From contig OZ251574.1 in the NCBI GenBank assembly GCA_965243635.1, positions 806,001 through 870,000 of the forward strand: a stretch of 64,000 bases of DNA, read 5' to 3'. The notes below the pieces were generated by a model that made no database searches, had not been told where the DNA came from, and worked only from the letters and a program-made list of their open reading frames with translations. Shown in pieces: positions 37,754 to 51,514 of this stretch. Source of the stretch: Rs1 sp000416275 (GTDB lineage: Bacteria > Pseudomonadota > Gammaproteobacteria > Pseudomonadales > Balneatricaceae). A program made the position numbers and the translations under genes. Within the stretch, counting starts at the first letter, position 1; each line of letters begins with the position of its first letter.

Positions 37754-38102
37754 TAATCTAGTGCCCGAATTTGAAGATCCGCTAAAGTTTAGCGACAGTG
37801 CTGTATCCAAAGTTAAAACCTTGATCGAAGAAGAGGAAAACGACGCCTTAAAACTTCGTCTGTATATTACCGGCGGCGGCTGCGCGGGATTTTCCTATGG
37901 TTTTAGTTTTATAGAAGACGTTGCTGAAGATGACACGGTGATTAGTAAGTCAGGTGTCAGTCTGGTTGTTGATGCGATGAGTCTACAGTATTTAACAGGC
38001 TCTGAAGTTGACTACCGAGAGGGTTTGCAAGGCTCTCAGTTTATCGTCAATAATCCAAACGCGACTACCACTTGTGGTTGTGGATCGTCCTTCTCTCTAT
38101 AG
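37749..38102 (+). CDS. erpA: Iron-sulfur cluster insertion protein ErpA
   Basis: A-type carrier delivering Fe-S clusters to target proteins, including isoprenoid enzymes in E. coli. 117 residues. The three cluster-binding Cys are present: one in ITGGGCAGFSYGF and two in TTCGCGSSF at the C-terminus. GTG start, taken because MSNLVPEFEDPLKFSDSA gives the normal length; the next possible start would cut into the domain. No clear ribosome site; the start lies in a 13-bp tandem repeat. Confidence 0.93.
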   Translation: MSNLVPEFEDPLKFSDSAVSKVKTLIEEEENDALKLRLYITGGGCAGFSYGFSFIEDVAEDDTVISKSGVSLVVDAMSLQYLTGSEVDYREGLQGSQFIVNNPNATTTCGCGSSFSL

Positions 38103-38162
38103 AACTGTTCACATATAGCGACAGCGCCAAGCATTTTTTAAAGACTACCGCCCATCAGCTAA

Positions 38163-39347
38163 TCACGCCTGAAAGATAGCCCCCAAAATTCGCTCCCCGC
38201 TAGCGCCGGTCACCGTCGGACAATTACTGGTTAAACCGGCTAATGTCTGTTTCGCTAGCCAGGCAAAAGCGGTTGCCTCGACCCAGTCTGGATCAAGATT
38301 TAGGCAGCGGGTTGTCTGCACGGTCTGCGCTGTAGGCAGCAACTGCTTAAGTCTGTCGAGTAAATAACTATTGTGAGCGCCACCCCCGCAGACATAAACT
38401 TGTGCTCGATTGAACTGGTGCTGGTTAATTTCATTAACAATACTCGTCGCTGTCAGTTCTGCTAAGGTCGCCTGTACATCTACTGCACTTAACGGCTCAC
38501 CTATCGCGGCTAAAGACTGCTCTAGCCAAGCTAAATTAAATTGTTCTCGGCCTGTGCTCTTAGGGGTCCTTAGGCTAAAGAAAGGCAGTGCTAACAACTG
38601 CGTTAGCAGCGCATTATTTATCTTTCCCTCACTTGCCCAAGCGCCATTTTTATCGTAATCGAGTGACTTTTGCTGGTGGATCCAAGTATCCATTAGCACA
38701 TTGCCGGGACCGGTATCAAAACCGGTTAATGCGCGGGTTTTATCTTTAGCTAACAAGGTCAGATTAGCCATTCCGCCGATATTTAGAATCACTCGATCGC
38801 TGCTTGAAGACTGAAAAATAGCGCGGTGAAAAGCAGGTACTAGCGGCGCGCCTTGGCCACTGGCGGCGACGTCTCGACGACGAAAGTCTGCTACGGTTAA
38901 TAGCTTGGTTTGCTCGGCTAAGGTATTCGGGTCGCCGATTTGCAGGCTGAAATTTTCTTTTGGGGCATTTGCAGGGCGGTGGCGAATAGTTTGTCCGTGT
39001 GAGCCAATCGCGATGATACGACTCACTGGTAGCAGCTTAGAGTTATCGTCAATCAGCTGGTTGCAGCACTCGGCAAATAAACGACCGAGTGCGATGTCTA
39101 AATGCCCGAGCTTTTCAATTTCATCATCGCCGCTAGCGCATAACTGCAGAATAAGCTGCTTAATCGCTTTCGGCATTGGATAACTACAGGCGGCGAGTAT
39201 TTGCAATTTAGGGGCAAAGCTCACCGCAACCACGTCTATCCCATCTAAACTAGTACCGGACATCACACCGAGATAGATCTCGCTACTCTGTGATGGTTGT
39301 TGCAGGTGCTGTTGTGTCTCGTCTAATACTGGCAATTTTTGGCCCAC
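38163..39347 (-). CDS. anmK: Anhydro-N-acetylmuramic acid kinase
   Basis: Phosphorylates and opens 1,6-anhydroMurNAc during peptidoglycan recycling. EIYLGVMSGTSLDGIDVV (phosphate-binding), IGSHGQTIRHRP, VADFRRRDVAASGQGAPLVPAFH, LNIGGMANLT, GFDTGPGNVLMD and VCGGGAHN are family motifs. 394 residues from a GTG start; the first ~25 residues overlap the end of the upstream peptidase gene by 65 bp and may be over-long. Confidence 0.94.
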   Translation of the reverse strand: MGQKLPVLDETQQHLQQPSQSSEIYLGVMSGTSLDGIDVVAVSFAPKLQILAACSYPMPKAIKQLILQLCASGDDEIEKLGHLDIALGRLFAECCNQLIDDNSKLLPVSRIIAIGSHGQTIRHRPANAPKENFSLQIGDPNTLAEQTKLLTVADFRRRDVAASGQGAPLVPAFHRAIFQSSSSDRVILNIGGMANLTLLAKDKTRALTGFDTGPGNVLMDTWIHQQKSLDYDKNGAWASEGKINNALLTQLLALPFFSLRTPKSTGREQFNLAWLEQSLAAIGEPLSAVDVQATLAELTATSIVNEINQHQFNRAQVYVCGGGAHNSYLLDRLKQLLPTAQTVQTTRCLNLDPDWVEATAFAWLAKQTLAGLTSNCPTVTGASGERILGAIFQA

Positions 39348-41346
39348 TTGTCGCTATTTTGGTCGTGAAATTAAGTTGTTTGAGAGCTGAATCAGCCACC
39401 AGTTTAAAGCTTTCGAGTTCACTGGCTGGCATATTGGTCGCCTTAGGCAACTTAACGGTTAAAGGGTTCTTGTGTATCCCATCAACTCTGAATTCATAGT
39501 GTAAATGTGCACCTGTTACCGCGCCAGTCGCCCCCACATACCCAATGATTTGCCCCTGTTTTACGCGGCTGCCAACTTTCAACTCTTTGTTGTAACCAGA
39601 CATATGCGCATAGAGCGTGTTTATACTAGTGCCATGTTGAATAATAATGGTTTTCCCGTAAGCTCCCCTGCGTCCTAGATACGAAATTTTACCATTGCCT
39701 GAGGCCATAATCGGCGTGCCGCGTTTAGCCGCGTAGTCGACACCGCGATGGGCGCGGATTTTGTTGTAAATGGGATGCTTGCGTCTGAGATTGAATTTAG
39801 AGCTAATTCTGGCAAACTCGACCGGCATCCGTAAAAAGGCTTTGCGCATGCTGCGCCCCTCGGGCGTGTAAAAACCAACACCGCCCTCAGAATCACGATA
39901 AAAAATCCCGATCAGGCTCTGTCCACCAGTATCAAACTGTGCGGCAATAATATTACCATCCTTGATTTTCTTGCCGTCGATAGTCAGTTCTTCATAGATC
40001 AGTTTAAACTTATCACCGACTTGAATATCTTGAGAAAAATCGACATCCCAGGCAAAGACTTTAGCAAAATTCATGGTCATGCTATTCGATAAGCCGGCAT
40101 TTAAGGCGTCGACAAATAAAGAGCTGTTGATCTGCCCCGCAACTTGCTTAACCACAGTTGTTGGGGTGCGCTCGAGTATTTTCACCGCGTAACTGTCTTT
40201 ATCGGTGCGCTTAAAAAGCACGCTTTTCAGCGGGCTTAAAATATATTTAATCTTGATCAAATGGCCGTCGCGAATTAAAAAACCGACTTTTTCATTGGGC
40301 ATCATCCGCTGGAAAATACGCTCTTTCTGCGCCGCATTATTGACATAGTAAACATCGGTGTGTGATAGGCCTGCACGCATGAAAATGGTCGATAAATTGT
40401 CAGTGGGTTGTACCGTATAATATATCCAGTGATCCGCGCGATCAGTGTCCGCTAGAGCGGACGCCAGTGATATTTTCAGTGGCGCGCTAATGTCTGGCTG
40501 CGGCTCCATTTTAGTAATCACATAAAGTTGCTGGCTATCTAAGCTGCGGGTAACCTTAGTGGTAATACCTGTTTGGTTGGTGTGGATTAGTTCTAGTAAA
40601 GAGTCATCGACGATTAAAAGTGACAGCGAATCGCCAATCGACAAAGCGCTAAAAGGATTCTCTAAGGCAAAGCTGCTATTTTTTACCCCATCATCTAAGT
40701 AGCTAAGGTGTTTGGCAGCTAAGCCGGCGTGATCAAAGATAGTGGATAGAGAATCACCACTACTGACGGTGAAATTTTGTCGCTCAATTGCATTGTAGTT
40801 AGCGGGGTTGATTAACAGCACAGGATCGTGCTGTGTCGCAACAGCTAGCATTGGCTCGGGTTCAGGTTTGGAATTGGTAAGAGTGCTGTCAATAGTCGGA
40901 GCAGCTGTAGCTATCGTCAGTTGTTTGGTCTCAGTCGCTAGCTGATAAATGCTCGCATCAGTTTCTGCATCAAATACCTTAGTCAGAACAATGGTGGTGG
41001 TGGGGCTAATCGCATAGCGGATTTTTTGTAAATCACCCTCTTTGATAAGGAGAGCAAGGGTTTCCCCTGGAATCATTCTAACAAAGGTCTTTGCAGACTT
41101 GGTTGAGTTGCTAACGCGTAATACATCTTGCGGAGAGAGACCCGCTCTATTAAAAATGGTAGAGAGATTGTCGCCACTCTTTACCTTGTACTGCTGCCAT
41201 GGAGTTTGCAGCGCGGTTGAATCGGCTATTGAAAAAGCACTGAAACTGGCTATCGACAGGATAAAAGCACCGATCAGAGTGTTTGGCTTTATTAAGCTAA
41301 AAGCGCTGCGGCTTGAGTATTTTAAAAAAAATCTATTAAGTAACAA
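39283..41346 (-). CDS. mepM: MepM-like M23 peptidoglycan endopeptidase
   Basis: Periplasmic or membrane-anchored DD-endopeptidase, 687 residues. An N-terminal membrane/signal segment (LIGAFILSIASFSAFSIA) is followed by three tandem LysM/OapA-like modules, each with a SGDNLSTIF(N/D/M)-AGL-like core (starting near residues 54, 195 and 308). The C-terminal M23 domain has zinc ligands in HRGVDYA and HLHYEF, so it should be active. Other MepM proteins are shorter, about 440-475 residues. Overlaps anmK and diverges from tyrS, an arrangement shared with pseudomonads. Confidence 0.92.
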   Translation of the reverse strand: MLLNRFFLKYSSRSAFSLIKPNTLIGAFILSIASFSAFSIADSTALQTPWQQYKVKSGDNLSTIFNRAGLSPQDVLRVSNSTKSAKTFVRMIPGETLALLIKEGDLQKIRYAISPTTTIVLTKVFDAETDASIYQLATETKQLTIATAAPTIDSTLTNSKPEPEPMLAVATQHDPVLLINPANYNAIERQNFTVSSGDSLSTIFDHAGLAAKHLSYLDDGVKNSSFALENPFSALSIGDSLSLLIVDDSLLELIHTNQTGITTKVTRSLDSQQLYVITKMEPQPDISAPLKISLASALADTDRADHWIYYTVQPTDNLSTIFMRAGLSHTDVYYVNNAAQKERIFQRMMPNEKVGFLIRDGHLIKIKYILSPLKSVLFKRTDKDSYAVKILERTPTTVVKQVAGQINSSLFVDALNAGLSNSMTMNFAKVFAWDVDFSQDIQVGDKFKLIYEELTIDGKKIKDGNIIAAQFDTGGQSLIGIFYRDSEGGVGFYTPEGRSMRKAFLRMPVEFARISSKFNLRRKHPIYNKIRAHRGVDYAAKRGTPIMASGNGKISYLGRRGAYGKTIIIQHGTSINTLYAHMSGYNKELKVGSRVKQGQIIGYVGATGAVTGAHLHYEFRVDGIHKNPLTVKLPKATNMPASELESFKLVADSALKQLNFTTKIATSGPKIASIRRDTTAPATTITE

Positions 41347-41566
41347 AAAACTAACCTTCTATAATTGTATTTGGGTAACGGGTAAAACCTTACAGGGTCG
41401 GCAAAGTTTATAATTTTTAATCGCAGGGGACAATCAATCACCTCAATGAAACTAGGATATATTAAAATGACCCCCAACTAAATATTGTTCATTGTCAGCA
41501 GTGTCGCTAGAATAGCGGATTAAATTAAACCCTATCCAACTACAAACTTAGGTTATCGAGCAGTAT

Positions 41567-42892
41567 ATGAGTAAGCAAACACTATTAGAAGAGTTAACTA
41601 GCCGCGGCTTGGTCGCACAAATGAGTAGCGAAGTAGAGCTTGCCAAACATCTAGAAGATAACAGTGTTACTTTATATTGCGGATTTGATCCAACAGCAGA
41701 TAGTCTCCATATAGGCAGTTTAGTTCCCCTATTGACTCTAAAACGTTTTCAACAACACGGTCATAAACCTTTAGCTTTGGTGGGTGGAGCGACCGGTTTA
41801 ATCGGCGATCCAAGTTTTAAAGCCCAAGAGCGCAAGCTCAATGATGATAGTACTGTTTCGGCTTGGGTAGAGAAGCTCAAAGCCCAAGTGAGCCAGTTCA
41901 TAGATTTTGATCAGTCAGAGAATAGTGCAGAGGTTGTTAATAATCTGGATTGGACCAAAGATCTAGACGTACTAAGTTTCTTGCGTGATGTTGGCAAACA
42001 TTTTTCGATCAACCAGATGATCGCCAAAGAATCGGTAAAGCAACGTATCGATAGAGAGGGAGAGGGGATCTCTTTCACTGAATTTACTTACATGATATTA
42101 CAGTCCTATGACTTTCAACAGCTCAACAAAAGCCATAATTGTACGTTGCAAATCGGCGGTTCTGACCAGTGGGGGAATATCACCGGTGGTACTGAACTCA
42201 CTAGGCGGATGAATGGCAACAAGGCTTTTGGCCTGACATTACCGTTAATCACCAAGTCTGATGGCACAAAATTTGGCAAGACAGAAAGTGGTACAATTTG
42301 GCTGTCAGCGGAGAAGACCTCACCCTATGCTTTTTACCAGTTTTGGATAAACTCAGCTGATGCAGACGTGTACAACTTTCTACGCTACTTTACCTTCTTA
42401 GAAGTATCGGCAATCGCCGAGATAGAAGCGCAAGATAAAGCGGCGCAAGGTCGGCCACAGGCGCAGGCAATCTTAGCCAAAGAAGTCACAGAACTAGTGC
42501 ACGGCAAAGCGGGGCTCAATGGTGCAATGCGGATTAGTGCAGCACTGTTCTCTGGTAATACTGACGAGCTAACCGAAAATGATTTTGCGCAAATGGCTCA
42601 AGACGGTTTACCTGCATTTGAATTAGCTGAGCAAAATCTATTAGACACACCTTTTTCGCGACTGTTGTCTGAAGCGGGTATGGGGAATGGCAAGCAGATA
42701 ATGGATGCACTAAAGCGAAATGCGATTACCGTGAATGGCGTGGTGGTCACGGCGCAGCAAAATTCCAATTCTGCCGAGGTGTTCGAAAAGGGGAGTGCCA
42801 AGCATGCAAAGTATCATTTAGTGAAGTTGGGAAAAAAGAAACATCATCTGTTTATAGATAACCGTGTTGATCTAACTACGTCAAACGATTAA
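41567..42892 (+). CDS. tyrS: Tyrosyl-tRNA synthetase
   Basis: Class I synthetase charging tRNA-Tyr. HIGS at residues 48-51; the KMSKS-type loop is KFGKTES (about 230); tyrosine-binding YCGFDPTADSLH; a C-terminal S4 RNA-binding domain (MDALKRNAITVNGVVV). 441 residues. A terminator and then the rRNA operon follow. Confidence 0.96.
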   Translation: MSKQTLLEELTSRGLVAQMSSEVELAKHLEDNSVTLYCGFDPTADSLHIGSLVPLLTLKRFQQHGHKPLALVGGATGLIGDPSFKAQERKLNDDSTVSAWVEKLKAQVSQFIDFDQSENSAEVVNNLDWTKDLDVLSFLRDVGKHFSINQMIAKESVKQRIDREGEGISFTEFTYMILQSYDFQQLNKSHNCTLQIGGSDQWGNITGGTELTRRMNGNKAFGLTLPLITKSDGTKFGKTESGTIWLSAEKTSPYAFYQFWINSADADVYNFLRYFTFLEVSAIAEIEAQDKAAQGRPQAQAILAKEVTELVHGKAGLNGAMRISAALFSGNTDELTENDFAQMAQDGLPAFELAEQNLLDTPFSRLLSEAGMGNGKQIMDALKRNAITVNGVVVTAQQNSNSAEVFEKGSAKHAKYHLVKLGKKKHHLFIDNRVDLTTSND

Positions 42893-42916
42893 CACCGCTA
42901 TAAAATAGCTAATACC

Positions 42917-42939
42917 GCCAGCGCTAAGCTGGCTTTTTT
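42917..42939 (+). terminator. Rho-independent terminator after tyrS
   Basis: GCCAGC-GCTAA-GCTGGC hairpin followed by six T, 25 bp after the stop. Confidence 0.92.
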
Positions 42940-43008
42940 ATTAACAGTGGCAAAATTGATGCTTAAATGAGCGCAATAAAGTAACTGTGAATAAATTGAA
43001 ATTATTGG

Positions 43009-43036
43009 TTGACACAAATTGAAATTTCTATAGAAT
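43009..43036 (+). promoter_or_regulatory. rRNA operon promoter P1 (candidate)
   Basis: TTGACA at 43009-43014 and TAGAAT at 43031-43036, spacing 16 bp, followed by a GC-rich stretch. Sequence upstream is AT-rich, as for rRNA UP elements. Confidence 0.7.
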
Positions 43037-43174
43037 GCGCCTCCACAGACAAGGCAACAAGCAATCCGCTAAGTCTGCTAACCAAGCTTAATCAGTTAGA
43101 TTTGTTGAAAATGACTTTTGTTCTATACGCTTTTTAAGCCAAACACAAATTTCAAATAAACAAATAAAAAATGA

Positions 43175-43202
43175 TTGACTTACCGAGATGCAACTATATA
43201 AT
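43175..43202 (+). promoter_or_regulatory. rRNA operon promoter P2 (candidate)
   Basis: TTGACT at 43175-43180 and a perfect TATAAT at 43197-43202, spacing 16 bp, about 380 bp before the 16S gene. Confidence 0.75.
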
Positions 43203-43299
43203 ACGCACCTCACTTAGACGGAGCAGCAAACAAGCCGCTCAGCAAGCATCTAGCTTGACTCAAACGTTTAAGAACTTCTTCTCTTTACGAGACGAAGAC

Positions 43300-43311
43300 G
43301 CTCTTTAAAAA
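43300..43311 (+). promoter_or_regulatory. boxA antitermination site, 16S leader
   Basis: GCTCTTTAAAAA followed by TTGGTCAGATAATTCGTGTGGG, which closely matches the enterobacterial leader boxA region where NusB/S10 bind. Confidence 0.8.
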
Positions 43312-43580
43312 TTTGGTCAGATAATTCGTGTGGGCGCTTGTCGATAGAAGCTACAAAAGCTTTTAAAGCAATCTAGGCAACTTAGTAGAGGATTCGTTCT
43401 TTACAACGTGAGTTTAGAAAACTTCAAGACAAGCAAACCAAGTGAATTCATTGAAAGAAAAACATACGTTTTACGAGATTGATAAATTGGCCGCAAGGTT
43501 AATTGGTTAATCACAATAGAAAGAACAAAGTTAGCAAATCTTGAGCCGTTTTTGCCTTCGGGCAGAAACAAAAAATTCTT

Positions 43581-45125
<1,545 letters not shown>

Positions 45126-45367
45126 AACGATTAGCCTATATTGGCAAGCGTTCACACGAATTATCTGACTAAACTAAAAGCGTAAAGAAAAAGGTAATTG
45201 AAAAAGTTACTTTGATTGATTGTAAGATCAGTTCATCGTAGGCTTTTTTACTTAGATTTTGCCGCTAATTGAGGCGGAGATTGAGCGAACGAAGGAATGT
45301 ATAATTATACATGACTGAGTGAGCGATAGCTCCAACGAAGAGTAGCGACAAAAGATGAGGAAAAAAT

Positions 45368-45444
<77 letters not shown>

Positions 45445-45592
45445 AAATTTCATGATACGGCGTTGAACAAATCGTTGCATAGCAGGCTATGCGGCCTCAT
45501 TGTTCGCCTTGTCTCATAAAATTTAACATTTTCATTCTTCTTCGTGGATATGAATTCCCCTAGATATTACCTTAACCAGAGATACCCTTATT

Positions 45593-45668
45593 GGGGCTAT
45601 AGCTCAGCTGGTAGAGCACCTGCTTTGCACGCAGGGGGTCAACGGTTCGACTCCGTTTAGCTCCACCA
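45593..45668 (+). tRNA. tRNA-Ala (UGC)
   Basis: 76 nt with encoded CCA. Acceptor GGGGCTA/TAGCTCC, anticodon loop TTTGCAC (TGC), T arm GGTTCGACTCC. Second spacer tRNA; the Ile-Ala pair is the common spacer type. Confidence 0.97.
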
Positions 45669-45780
45669 TTTCCTGAGGAATTGGCATGGAAATCTCAACA
45701 CCAAAAAGCTTTAAATCATTGCTTAACCACCCATAGAATTGGGCAGAGTTAACTAATCGTTTAAAGCTTTTGCTTTATAC

Positions 45781-45792
45781 GCTCTTTAACAA
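45781..45792 (+). promoter_or_regulatory. boxA antitermination site, 23S leader
   Basis: GCTCTTTAACAA, the second boxA of the operon, in the 400-bp tRNA-Ala to 23S spacer. The rest of that spacer shows no gene. Confidence 0.75.
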
Positions 45793-46068
45793 TGTGGATT
45801 TGATGAAAAAAAGTCTAAAGGTTTTTTCATACTTACAGTGATTTATCGCTGTGATGACTGAGAAACCCTTTGTTTACGATGAACGGATGTCGAATACCCG
45901 TTCAACCAGATCGTAAACTAAAAATTTGGATGAAATGATTATCACTGATCGTTTCATCTTTGTAGTTTAATCATACATGCCAAATAGATTATTTATGCTA
46001 CCCGTATAAATAATCGGTGATTTTATCGTTACATATCAGGCTCTTGAACAGACACCTTCGGGTTATAT

Positions 46069-48975
<2,907 letters not shown>

Positions 48976-49230
48976 TAACGCCAAAGGCGTTTGGAAGAGA
49001 CTGATTAAGTAACAAAATATAAGATAAAATCACATTAACATGTTGATAAAACTACAAAATTGTATAGACTACGCCTTCTCTTCTTAAGAGAAGAAAAGCG
49101 ACATCAAATCCAGATTGACATGGCTGTATGAACTCACCGTATAGATAGTTTGTACGAGTATTAGAGTCCAGCATCGCTCTTTGCCATCCATGGCAACGCG
49201 ATGTGTATACATCCATGTATAAAAGTTTAT

Positions 49231-49348
49231 GTTTGGCGACCATAGCGAATTGGAACCACCTGATCCCATACCGAACTCAGAAGTGAAACGATTTAGCGCC
49301 GATGGTAGTGTGGGGTCTCCCCATGTGAGAGTAGGTCATCGCCAAGCT
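49231..49348 (+). rRNA. 5S ribosomal RNA
   Basis: About 118 nt: GTTTGGCGACCATAGCGA...CCGAACTCAGAAGTGAAACG...TGGTAGTGTGGGGTCTCCCC...GGTCATCGCCAAGC; the ends pair (TTTGGCGA/TCGCCAAG). Confidence 0.95.
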
Positions 49349-49356
49349 TTAATACG

Positions 49357-49394
49357 AAAAAAGCCCCAAGCACGTTGTGTTTGGGGCTTTTTTT
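49357..49394 (+). terminator. Terminator of the rRNA operon
   Basis: AAGCCCCAA and TTGGGGCTT form a stem around an 11-nt loop, followed by T6 or more. Confidence 0.93.
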
Positions 49395-49410
49395 CGTCTT
49401 AACGCTTTCA

Positions 49411-49574
49411 GTGGCGATGTCCTAATCTCCCATGGGGAGATCAGAACAAAAAGCAGCGGCTTGCCGCTCCTTTCCCCATGTGAAAGCCCCTGTACCACAG
49501 GTACGGGGATTGGGAGCCGCAGGCATCGCGCAGCGATTGAAAACGTGTTTTCAACCCATTGTAGGTCATCGCCA
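49411..49574. repeat. Palindromic element built from 5S rRNA tail fragments
   Basis: 49411-49441 is the reverse complement of the last ~30 nt of the 5S gene with about five differences (shared parts TGGCGATG, CCTA, CATGGGGAGA). 49472-49483 (CCCCATGTGA) and 49561-49574 (GTAGGTCATCGCCA) are the same tail in direct orientation, split by about 77 bp. Several small hairpins lie in between (GCGGC-TT-GCCGC, CTGTACC-ACAGG-like, GAAAACGTGTTTTC). The block can fold into one branched stem. Confidence 0.75.
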
Positions 49575-49643
49575 TAAAAAGAGCCGCTTGCGGCTGCCTC
49601 TTAAAAACAGTTCAATTACGCTTCGTACTGTTCTAGTACTCTG

Positions 49644-49690
49644 CTTTTTTCTTTTTTCTTTTTTCTTTGTTCTTTGTTCTTTGTTCTTTA
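49644..49690 (+). repeat. CTTTTTT / CTTTGTT short tandem repeats
   Basis: Consecutive C(T)6-type 7-bp units change into TTCTTTG units. Noncoding, between the rRNA operon and the IS. Confidence 0.85.
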
Positions 49691-49740
49691 TGCGCTTGCG
49701 CTATCTCTTGAAAGCACTACAAGAGCAGTTTTGACTATCT

Positions 49741-49767
49741 TGAATGTTTGAATGTTTGAATGTTTGA
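49741..49767 (+). repeat. Three tandem TGAATGTTT units
   Basis: Perfect 9-bp unit three times (49741-49749, 49750-49758, 49759-49767), followed by TGAA. Noncoding. The 610 bp from the 5S gene to the IS transposase otherwise show no gene. Confidence 0.95.
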
Positions 49768-49834
49768 AAGTCGTGTTCCATTAGCGCAAGATTTTTCCGG
49801 TAACCTAATGTTTTTCAAAATAGCTTATTAATGT

Positions 49835-51487
49835 ACTCAAGTTTCGGGATTCAAATAAAACCAAAAATCAACACTAAGCATATGATATAAAACAAGTTGA
49901 TGCCTCTTTGTGGTAAAATAATTGTTGTCTATACAAAATAAAATACCACAAGAGACATCAAATGAATTCTGCCACAAAGACGGGTGTTTTGCCATCACTC
50001 ACTACTGATTTTCTCGAGCAATCTAACCTCAGTATCGACAATACTTTTAACTCTGCTTGGAAACACCTCGGCTTTAATAGCCTGCTACTTCAAGCAAAAT
50101 TTCATAAACGGTCTGGCGTGCCAGCGAGCGATATTGTGTATCTACTTATGCTGTGGGTTTGGCTAAAAACTCAATCGGTAGCTATGTTCTCTCGCGATGC
50201 ATTATTGAGCTTTAGTGCAGCAAAAAAAGATGCCCTCTATGATCTACTCAATCGTGAAAATGTAGACTGGAGAAAGTTACAATTATTGACCGCAAAGAAA
50301 GTGCTTAAATCTAACTCTCATGGAGGTTTAAGCGCGTTTGTTATTGATGATTCTGTGAAAATCAGGCGTGGAAAAAAGATGCCTGGCGTTTCTAGTCACT
50401 TTGATCATTTAACCGGACGCTGCGTAATGGGTCAGCAAATCGTTACGTTAGGCATCGCTAATAATTCACAATTTGTTCCTGTTGATAATGAAATCTTCAT
50501 TAGTAATGTGAGAGAGCAAACAGCCAATTCTACCTTTAAAGACCATCGCAGCATTGCTGCGAAACGTTATGCTAAATCTCAGTCTCAAACCAAACCTGAA
50601 ATGGTGTGTGACATGATAGCAAGGGCGATTCGCGCAGGCATAAATGCAGATTATTTTTTGGCTGATGCATGGTTTGCCACCAAGCGCATTTTAAAAATGA
50701 CAGAGACTCATTCACTGATCGCTATTGTTCGAATGAAAAGAAATAACACTAAATACAGAATACGCATCAACGGCAAGACGGAGATGCTATGTGCCAAGCA
50801 GTTATATCAACAGCACGTAAAGGGGAAATGGCAATCCCTGACTAAATTGCCTTACCAGAGCAAGTCTATTGTCGTTGAACTCAATCTAGCAGCGACGGAT
50901 AAAGAGCACGATCAATGGATAAAAGTGAAGTTGTTATTTGTTCGATCTATGGATGAAACAAAGCAACAGGCAGGTAAGAATGATTGGGCGCTTTTTTTAA
51001 CAACCGATAGTCAGATGTGTGACGAGAAGATACTTGAAGTGTACGCATTACGGTGGGGTATAGAGGTATATTTCAAAGAGGCCAAACAAAAACTTGGTTT
51101 TTTGAAAGAGCAAAGTCGTCATTACAGCGCCTATATAGCGTCGATCCATTTGACTGGGTTAAGGTTTTGTATCCTGCTATTTGTGCAGAATGAAGAAGGA
51201 GCAGCCAGTGTGAGTAAGGTGAGAAATAGCCTTGAAGAGAGCTTATGTAGTTTAAACTTTGCGAGCAAATTATGGGGACTATTTAAGGCGTTAATTACAG
51301 GCGCTTTGAGTGATATTATCGGGCTAAGTGAAGAAGATAAACGTAAAATACTGGAAAGCATCGATCAAACAGTGGTCAATTTTTTTACACAAGTCATGCA
51401 AATGGATAATTTTACTCTACGGCAAGAAGGCCTAGAGTAACGGGAGGAGTTCATTTTAGCTAATGAAATGAACTCCGAAACTTGAGT
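49835..51487 (+). mobile_element. Intact IS4-superfamily insertion sequence
   Basis: 1653 bp. Terminal inverted repeats ACTCAAGTTTCGG (49835-49847) and CCGAAACTTGAGT (51475-51487) are perfect over 13 bp, and the flanks carry a 5-bp target duplication AATGT (49830-49834 and 51488-51492). One full-length transposase. A 10-bp hairpin (GGAGTTCATT/AATGAACTCC) follows the gene. Size and 5-bp duplication fit the IS1634/ISH3 side of the superfamily, but I cannot place it. Confidence 0.92.
49962..51440 (+). CDS. IS4-superfamily transposase (DDE)
   Basis: 492 residues, apparently complete. DDE residues: Asp in FVIDDS (about 128), Asp in FLADAWF (about 233) and Glu in YALRWGIEVYFKEAKQ (about 368). That last segment also shows the YREK signature (Y, R, E, K) of this superfamily. 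The whole open frame plus intact ends suggests a recent, possibly active insertion. Confidence 0.93.
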   Translation: MNSATKTGVLPSLTTDFLEQSNLSIDNTFNSAWKHLGFNSLLLQAKFHKRSGVPASDIVYLLMLWVWLKTQSVAMFSRDALLSFSAAKKDALYDLLNRENVDWRKLQLLTAKKVLKSNSHGGLSAFVIDDSVKIRRGKKMPGVSSHFDHLTGRCVMGQQIVTLGIANNSQFVPVDNEIFISNVREQTANSTFKDHRSIAAKRYAKSQSQTKPEMVCDMIARAIRAGINADYFLADAWFATKRILKMTETHSLIAIVRMKRNNTKYRIRINGKTEMLCAKQLYQQHVKGKWQSLTKLPYQSKSIVVELNLAATDKEHDQWIKVKLLFVRSMDETKQQAGKNDWALFLTTDSQMCDEKILEVYALRWGIEVYFKEAKQKLGFLKEQSRHYSAYIASIHLTGLRFCILLFVQNEEGAASVSKVRNSLEESLCSLNFASKLWGLFKALITGALSDIIGLSEEDKRKILESIDQTVVNFFTQVMQMDNFTLRQEGLE

Positions 51488-51514
51488 AATGTAGTCGCCT
51501 ACTAATCAAGCCAA

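Noticed and set aside
49377..49734. Small open frames after the rRNA operon
   Set aside because: They run through terminator, 5S-derived fragments and simple repeats; no ribosome site or motif.
49644..49767. CRISPR array
   Set aside because: The repeats are short and contiguous without spacers, and no cas genes are present anywhere in the window.
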